A DNA stretch of 9,370 nt, taken from positions 1 through 9,370 of the forward strand of contig JBFWRL010000192.1 of NCBI GenBank assembly GCA_050248915.1, written 5' to 3'. This document shows, one piece after another, positions 6,886 through 9,370 of this stretch (position 1 is the first letter of the stretch; every line of letters begins with the position of its first letter). The translations under genes and the position numbers were made by a program. Below the pieces are notes generated by a model. That model was not told where the DNA came from, did no database searches, and worked only from the letters and a program-made list of their open reading frames with translations. Source of the DNA: GCA-2770975 sp050248915. Lineage in GTDB: Bacteria; Cyanobacteriota; Sericytochromatia; UBA7694.

Positions 6886-7047
6886 ACCCGCACTCACCTC
6901 CTCTCTGATTCTAAACTGTTTATGCTACTTTTGGGCTTTTCCAAGCCACTGAGTCGAGGGTCCAGTTGAGAGTTCACATTGAGCGTTTACAAGGAGAATC
7001 AGAACGAGAATCAGATCAGGGGGAAAGTTGCTCTTAAATAAGTAAGC
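6886..7047 (-). promoter_or_regulatory. Structured rpsU leader, candidate translational control region
   Basis: The predicted rpsU mRNA leader is about 160 nt, long for a 66-codon gene. On the minus strand TCTGATTCTC occurs twice, at 7015-7006 and 7003-6994, in tandem with a 12-base period. Nine bases of either copy are perfectly complementary to AGAATCAGA at 6912-6904, which abuts the Shine-Dalgarno. Between them, GGCTT-GGAA-AAGCC (6947-6934) can form a five-pair stem with a GNRA-type tetraloop. These complementarities are seen directly; that they fold and regulate bS21 synthesis is inference. I do not recognise a described leader family. Confidence 0.4.
6894..6902 (-). promoter_or_regulatory. 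Extended Shine-Dalgarno of rpsU
   Basis: The minus strand reads AGGAGGTGA, a nine-base match to the 3' end of 16S rRNA as known in most bacteria. It ends 8 bases before the ATG at 6885 and rules out the overlapping GTG at 6897 as start. The AGAATCAGA word able to pair with the upstream leader lies one base before it (6912-6904). Confidence 0.8.
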
Positions 7048-7053
7048 TCATTC

Positions 7054-7082
7054 ATTCTAACAAGAAACAGCGTCCGCGCCAA
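7054..7082 (-). promoter_or_regulatory. Promoter of rpsU
   Basis: On the minus strand TTGGCG (7082-7077) and TAGAAT (7059-7054) are spaced by exactly 17 bases, a good sigma-70 type match placed just after the exonuclease stop codon. The predicted start of transcription is near 7047. No convincing terminator is seen between the exonuclease and this promoter, so some read-through from lgt is possible. Confidence 0.55.
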
Positions 7083-7095
7083 GAAAACCGCTGCT

Positions 7096-7617
7096 TTAGT
7101 CGAGAGCAATCTTGAGTCCCATTGTGTTTTTGAGTGCCAAAAGGGCTTCGGCATTGCCTTTGGCATCGTCGAGGGCATGGTGGGTATGGGCCGTTTTGCG
7201 CAGGTGCTTAAAATTCTTAAAGCAGTCTTTTTCAAGCCCTTTGTAGAGGCTGCCCAAATTGGTTGAGCTGTGACCAAAGGGGTTGTGGCCCAGAAAATGG
7301 TGAAAATACCAGCAGACAAACATCCAGTCAAAGCCATTGTTATCCGAGATAAACATTGGCCGCCCCACACTGTTTGCTTCGATCCAGGTGGCAAAGCGCG
7401 CCATCTCATCGGGGGGCTCGCTAAAGGCATAGGTCTGTTCACGACGAAAACCGCTGGGAGCTAAGGCTTCTGGTATCCAGCGATCAGAAATCGGACACAT
7501 TTGTGCATAAAAAGTGGTTGCGAGATCGGCCCTCACCAGCACTGCTCCTAGCGAAATCATCGAATAATCACCTGGGATTGGCCCGTCGGCTTCGATATCT
7601 ACCATGAAATAGCTCAT
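7096..7617 (-). CDS. DEDDh-type 3'-5' exonuclease
   Basis: The 173-residue protein is a single DnaQ-like exonuclease domain that removes nucleotides from 3' ends with two metal ions. Whether it acts on DNA or RNA cannot be told. All three motifs are present. Exo I is VDIEADG with Asp7 and Glu9, Exo II is SDNNGFDW with Asp97, and Exo III is HHALDDA with His146 and Asp151, giving the DEDDh set. It has no polymerase, GIY-YIG or other added domain, so it is a stand-alone enzyme of about the size of a minimal family member. The ATG at 7617 lies 12 bases after the lgt stop, so the two are probably co-transcribed. Only a weak AGAGA precedes it. A second Met at residue 5 is a less likely start because it would nearly reach the catalytic Asp7. 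The link to Lgt is positional only. Confidence 0.88.
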   Translation of the reverse strand: MSYFMVDIEADGPIPGDYSMISLGAVLVRADLATTFYAQMCPISDRWIPEALAPSGFRREQTYAFSEPPDEMARFATWIEANSVGRPMFISDNNGFDWMFVCWYFHHFLGHNPFGHSSTNLGSLYKGLEKDCFKNFKHLRKTAHTHHALDDAKGNAEALLALKNTMGLKIALD

Positions 7618-7629
7618 GCGTATCTCTGT

Positions 7630-8622
7630 CTATTGAGATCCTGTTTCTTTTTCGGAACCCGTGGTCTGATTTTCATGAGGGGTTTCGGTGTTTTCTGCGG
7701 CTTTGTCATCTGCCTGCGTGGCTGTGGGAGGCATTTTGAGTGGTAAAGCCAAACTTTTTGCCAAGCTGGGGGCTGAGGCACGATTGACCCAGACCAACAT
7801 GGCAAGTCCACCGAGAATCATGGGCAAACAGAGGATGTGTCCCATGGTCAGCCAATTGGTTCCAAGTAAATAGCCCAATTGTTCGTCTGGAATTCTGCAA
7901 AATTCAATAGAGGCCCGGGCCAAACCATAGCCCAGCAAAAAAAATGCACCCAGGCTGCCTTCTTTGAGTCGTTTTGCATAACGAAAAATAAACCAAAGAA
8001 CAAGAAACAAAACAATGCCCTCAAGGGCCATTTCATAAAGTTGAGAGGGATGGCGCGGAGGCCCTAAAAATGTTTTCTGAAGATTTTTATCGTATTCCCA
8101 AAAACGCACACCCCAATTGCCTGCGGTGGGTTTGCCCCAGAGTTCGCCATTGATAAAATTCCCCAATCGACCTAACCCAAGGCCCAGGGGGGTGGGTATG
8201 GCCACAATATCGAACATGCGCAACATGGGGATTTTTTTGTGGCGGGCATAGAGCATAATTGCCACAATCGAACCAATCAGCCCACCGTGAAAAGACATGC
8301 CGCCGGTCCAAACCATGAGTATTTTCCAAGGTTCCCGGAGATAATCAGGTAAATTGTAAAAAAGGACATAGCCCAGTCGACCGCCCAGAATCACACCCAA
8401 AAAGCCATAGGTCAAAAAATCCATGGCATCGTCTTTGTTAAAGCCCATGCTCAAAAAGCGGGGGTTGCGGGAAATCAGCTGATAGGTCAAGAAAAAACCC
8501 AGCAAATACATTACTGCATACCAACGGGGCTCTATCGGGCCAATTTTTAAACTTCCGATTTGAAATACATCGAGTTTAAAGATACCGGGACTCAGGTTGT
8601 GGGTGTAAATCCAGTTTGGCAT
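7630..8622 (-). CDS. lgt: Prolipoprotein diacylglyceryl transferase
   Basis: Lgt is an inner-membrane enzyme that moves a diacylglyceryl group from phosphatidylglycerol to the lipobox cysteine of prolipoproteins, the first step of lipoprotein maturation. The 330-residue product has about seven hydrophobic segments and the family signature GRLGNFINGELWG (151-163). It also has MSFHGG with the conserved His112, PRHPSQLYE (189-197), and RASIEFCRIPD (236-246) with the conserved C-terminal arginines. The last 45 or so residues (from about 286) form a hydrophilic Thr/Glu/Lys-rich tail beyond the usual end of the fold, probably cytoplasmic and variable. The ATG at 8622 has no Shine-Dalgarno; instead AGAACA repeats precede it. 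The exonuclease follows 12 bases after the stop. The EF-hand lipoprotein in this window is a predicted substrate. Confidence 0.97.
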   Translation of the reverse strand: MPNWIYTHNLSPGIFKLDVFQIGSLKIGPIEPRWYAVMYLLGFFLTYQLISRNPRFLSMGFNKDDAMDFLTYGFLGVILGGRLGYVLFYNLPDYLREPWKILMVWTGGMSFHGGLIGSIVAIMLYARHKKIPMLRMFDIVAIPTPLGLGLGRLGNFINGELWGKPTAGNWGVRFWEYDKNLQKTFLGPPRHPSQLYEMALEGIVLFLVLWFIFRYAKRLKEGSLGAFFLLGYGLARASIEFCRIPDEQLGYLLGTNWLTMGHILCLPMILGGLAMLVWVNRASAPSLAKSLALPLKMPPTATQADDKAAENTETPHENQTTGSEKETGSQ

Positions 8623-8623
8623 A

Positions 8624-8663
8624 TGTTCTGGCAGTTGTTCTGAAAGTATGTTTTTTATGTTCT
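8624..8663 (-). repeat. Three AGAACA words in the lgt upstream region
   Basis: On the minus strand AGAACA occurs at 8663-8658, 8641-8636 and 8629-8624, the last one base before the lgt start codon. The starts are 22 and 12 bases apart, close to two turns and one turn of the helix. They could be operator half-sites or an RNA-level element, or chance in AT-rich DNA. No clear lgt promoter could be picked in this interval. Confidence 0.3.
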
Positions 8664-8680
8664 AAAAATCTGTGTGAAAT

Positions 8681-8710
8681 TTGTATGAAGTCACAATAGT
8701 AGGCTAGAAT
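8681..8710 (+). promoter_or_regulatory. Possible promoter of the divergent membrane-protein gene
   Basis: TTGTAT (8681-8686) and TAGAAT (8705-8710) are separated by 18 bases, upstream of the plus-strand gene at 8744. Transcription would begin near 8717. The match is reasonable but not decisive in this AT-rich interval, which also has to serve the divergent lgt gene. Confidence 0.4.
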
Positions 8711-8743
8711 AATACCACATCACGCATTGAAACTCGAAGTTAT

Positions 8744-9370
8744 ATGGGCCAAGACACTGAACAGGGGCTGAGTACTGGGCGCTTCTCGCCGATTAAGGCA
8801 GAGCGCTTCTATTTCTGGTCTGTACTTATTTTGGGCCTGCTTGTCTTTGCTTATTCTTGCCGCAACACCCATGCTTTTTGGGCCGTCAATGGCTGGGACT
8901 TTTTGGTCTTTGCGCTTTTGAGCATTTTGGCTGAGCAGACCTACGTCACCTTGCCCCATGGCAGCAAAATTTCTGCCAGTTTTTCGGTTTTGCTTACGGG
9001 GCTGTTGCTCTTTAATGCACCTGTGGTCATTGTGCTGGCCGCTTTGGGCAATTTTTACACGATTTTGATTGTCCAGCGCCGGGGCTGGGACATTGCCTTT
9101 TTTAATATGGCCCAATACGCGATTACCTATGGAGCTGCAGGAGCGGCTCTCATGGCTGCAGATGCGCGTATGGGCATGGTGCTCTCGGAGTTGCCACTTT
9201 TGCACATGATGGTGTCTGCTGGGGCTGCCACTGTGACCTATCTGGTGATCAATATTCCGCTGGTGAATGGCTTTGTGGCGATCAAAAGCCAAATTGGTCT
9301 GACCTGGCAAAAATGGTTCAAGTCGCTGCTTGTCTTTCAAGAAGACAAAGTGGAAATTACCCAGACCCTG
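8744..9370 (+). CDS. Multi-pass membrane protein, N-terminal part (runs off window)
   Basis: An open frame of 209 codons starts at an ATG with a weak GAAG four bases upstream and continues beyond the last base. After a polar N-terminus (1-21) come hydrophobic stretches at about 22-38, 51-63, 78-110, 119-138 and 153-180. Short loops containing basic residues separate them, and a hydrophilic segment begins near residue 181. The stretch AEQTYVTLPHGSKISASFSV (63-82) recalls the conserved loop of membrane sensor domains that sit before HD-GYP or GGDEF domains in many bacteria. That comparison is from memory. No output domain lies inside the window, so the function is open: a cyclic-di-GMP enzyme, a histidine kinase or another membrane protein. 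It is divergent from lgt. Confidence 0.7.
   Translation, partial: MGQDTEQGLSTGRFSPIKAERFYFWSVLILGLLVFAYSCRNTHAFWAVNGWDFLVFALLSILAEQTYVTLPHGSKISASFSVLLTGLLLFNAPVVIVLAALGNFYTILIVQRRGWDIAFFNMAQYAITYGAAGAALMAADARMGMVLSELPLLHMMVSAGAATVTYLVINIPLVNGFVAIKSQIGLTWQKWFKSLLVFQEDKVEITQTL

Noticed and set aside
6886..6897. GTG at 6897 as the rpsU start
   Set aside because: It overlaps the AGGAGGTGA ribosome site, so a ribosome bound there could not use it. The ATG at 6885 is at normal distance and gives the usual bS21 N-terminus.
6934..6947. GGCTT-TTCC-AAGCC hairpin read as a terminator
   Set aside because: Neither strand has a T-run after the stem, so it does not look like an intrinsic terminator. It fits better as part of the rpsU leader fold.
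7066..7094. CAGCG/CGCTG inverted words after the exonuclease as its terminator
   Set aside because: The arms are only five bases, the loop is long and no T-run follows on the minus strand. The same bases hold the rpsU -35 region.
8720..9340. A 206-codon minus-strand frame at the right end
   Set aside because: It is antisense to the plus-strand membrane protein, whose regular hydrophobic segments are far more gene-like. The minus translation is a polar His/Gln/Arg-rich sequence with no domain.

Overview
The window looks like an ordinary chromosomal segment of a Gram-negative (outer-membrane) bacterium. The support is a prolipoprotein diacylglyceryl transferase (Lgt), a lipoprotein with a clear lipobox, a secreted protein that reads like an outer-membrane beta-barrel, and ribosomal protein bS21. 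I cannot fix the phylum from the sequence alone. No tRNA, rRNA, CRISPR array, transposase or phage gene is visible, and no stretch longer than about 300 bases lacks a gene.

Left, plus strand (1-3188): a perfect TATAAT box precedes lon, a full-length ATP-dependent Lon protease. A GNAT-family acetyltransferase overlaps its end by 11 bases, and a 57-residue two-helix membrane protein overlaps the acetyltransferase by ATGA. The tight overlaps suggest one transcript.

Middle, minus strand (8622 down to 3105): read in transcription order this is lgt, a DEDDh 3'-5' exonuclease, rpsU (bS21), a FapA/DUF342 polymer-like protein, an EF-hand lipoprotein, and a secreted beta-rich protein. It probably forms three units. 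The first is lgt-exonuclease (12-base gap). The second is rpsU-fapA, with its own promoter and a leader of about 160 nt. The third is lipoprotein-barrel, with its own promoter directly after a possible terminator for fapA. The last gene runs convergently into the small membrane protein and overlaps it by 84 bases.

Right, plus strand (8744-9370): divergent from lgt, the start of a multi-pass membrane protein runs off the window. It resembles the membrane sensor part of signalling proteins, but no output domain is in view.

The most interesting signal is at rpsU. It has a long Shine-Dalgarno match while most other genes here have weak or no recognisable ones. Its leader carries two copies of a 10-base word able to pair with the sequence immediately before that Shine-Dalgarno, plus a GNRA-capped hairpin. 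This fits translational self-control of bS21, but that is inference. The EF-hand lipoprotein and barrel pair is the best candidate for a little-described cell-surface module.
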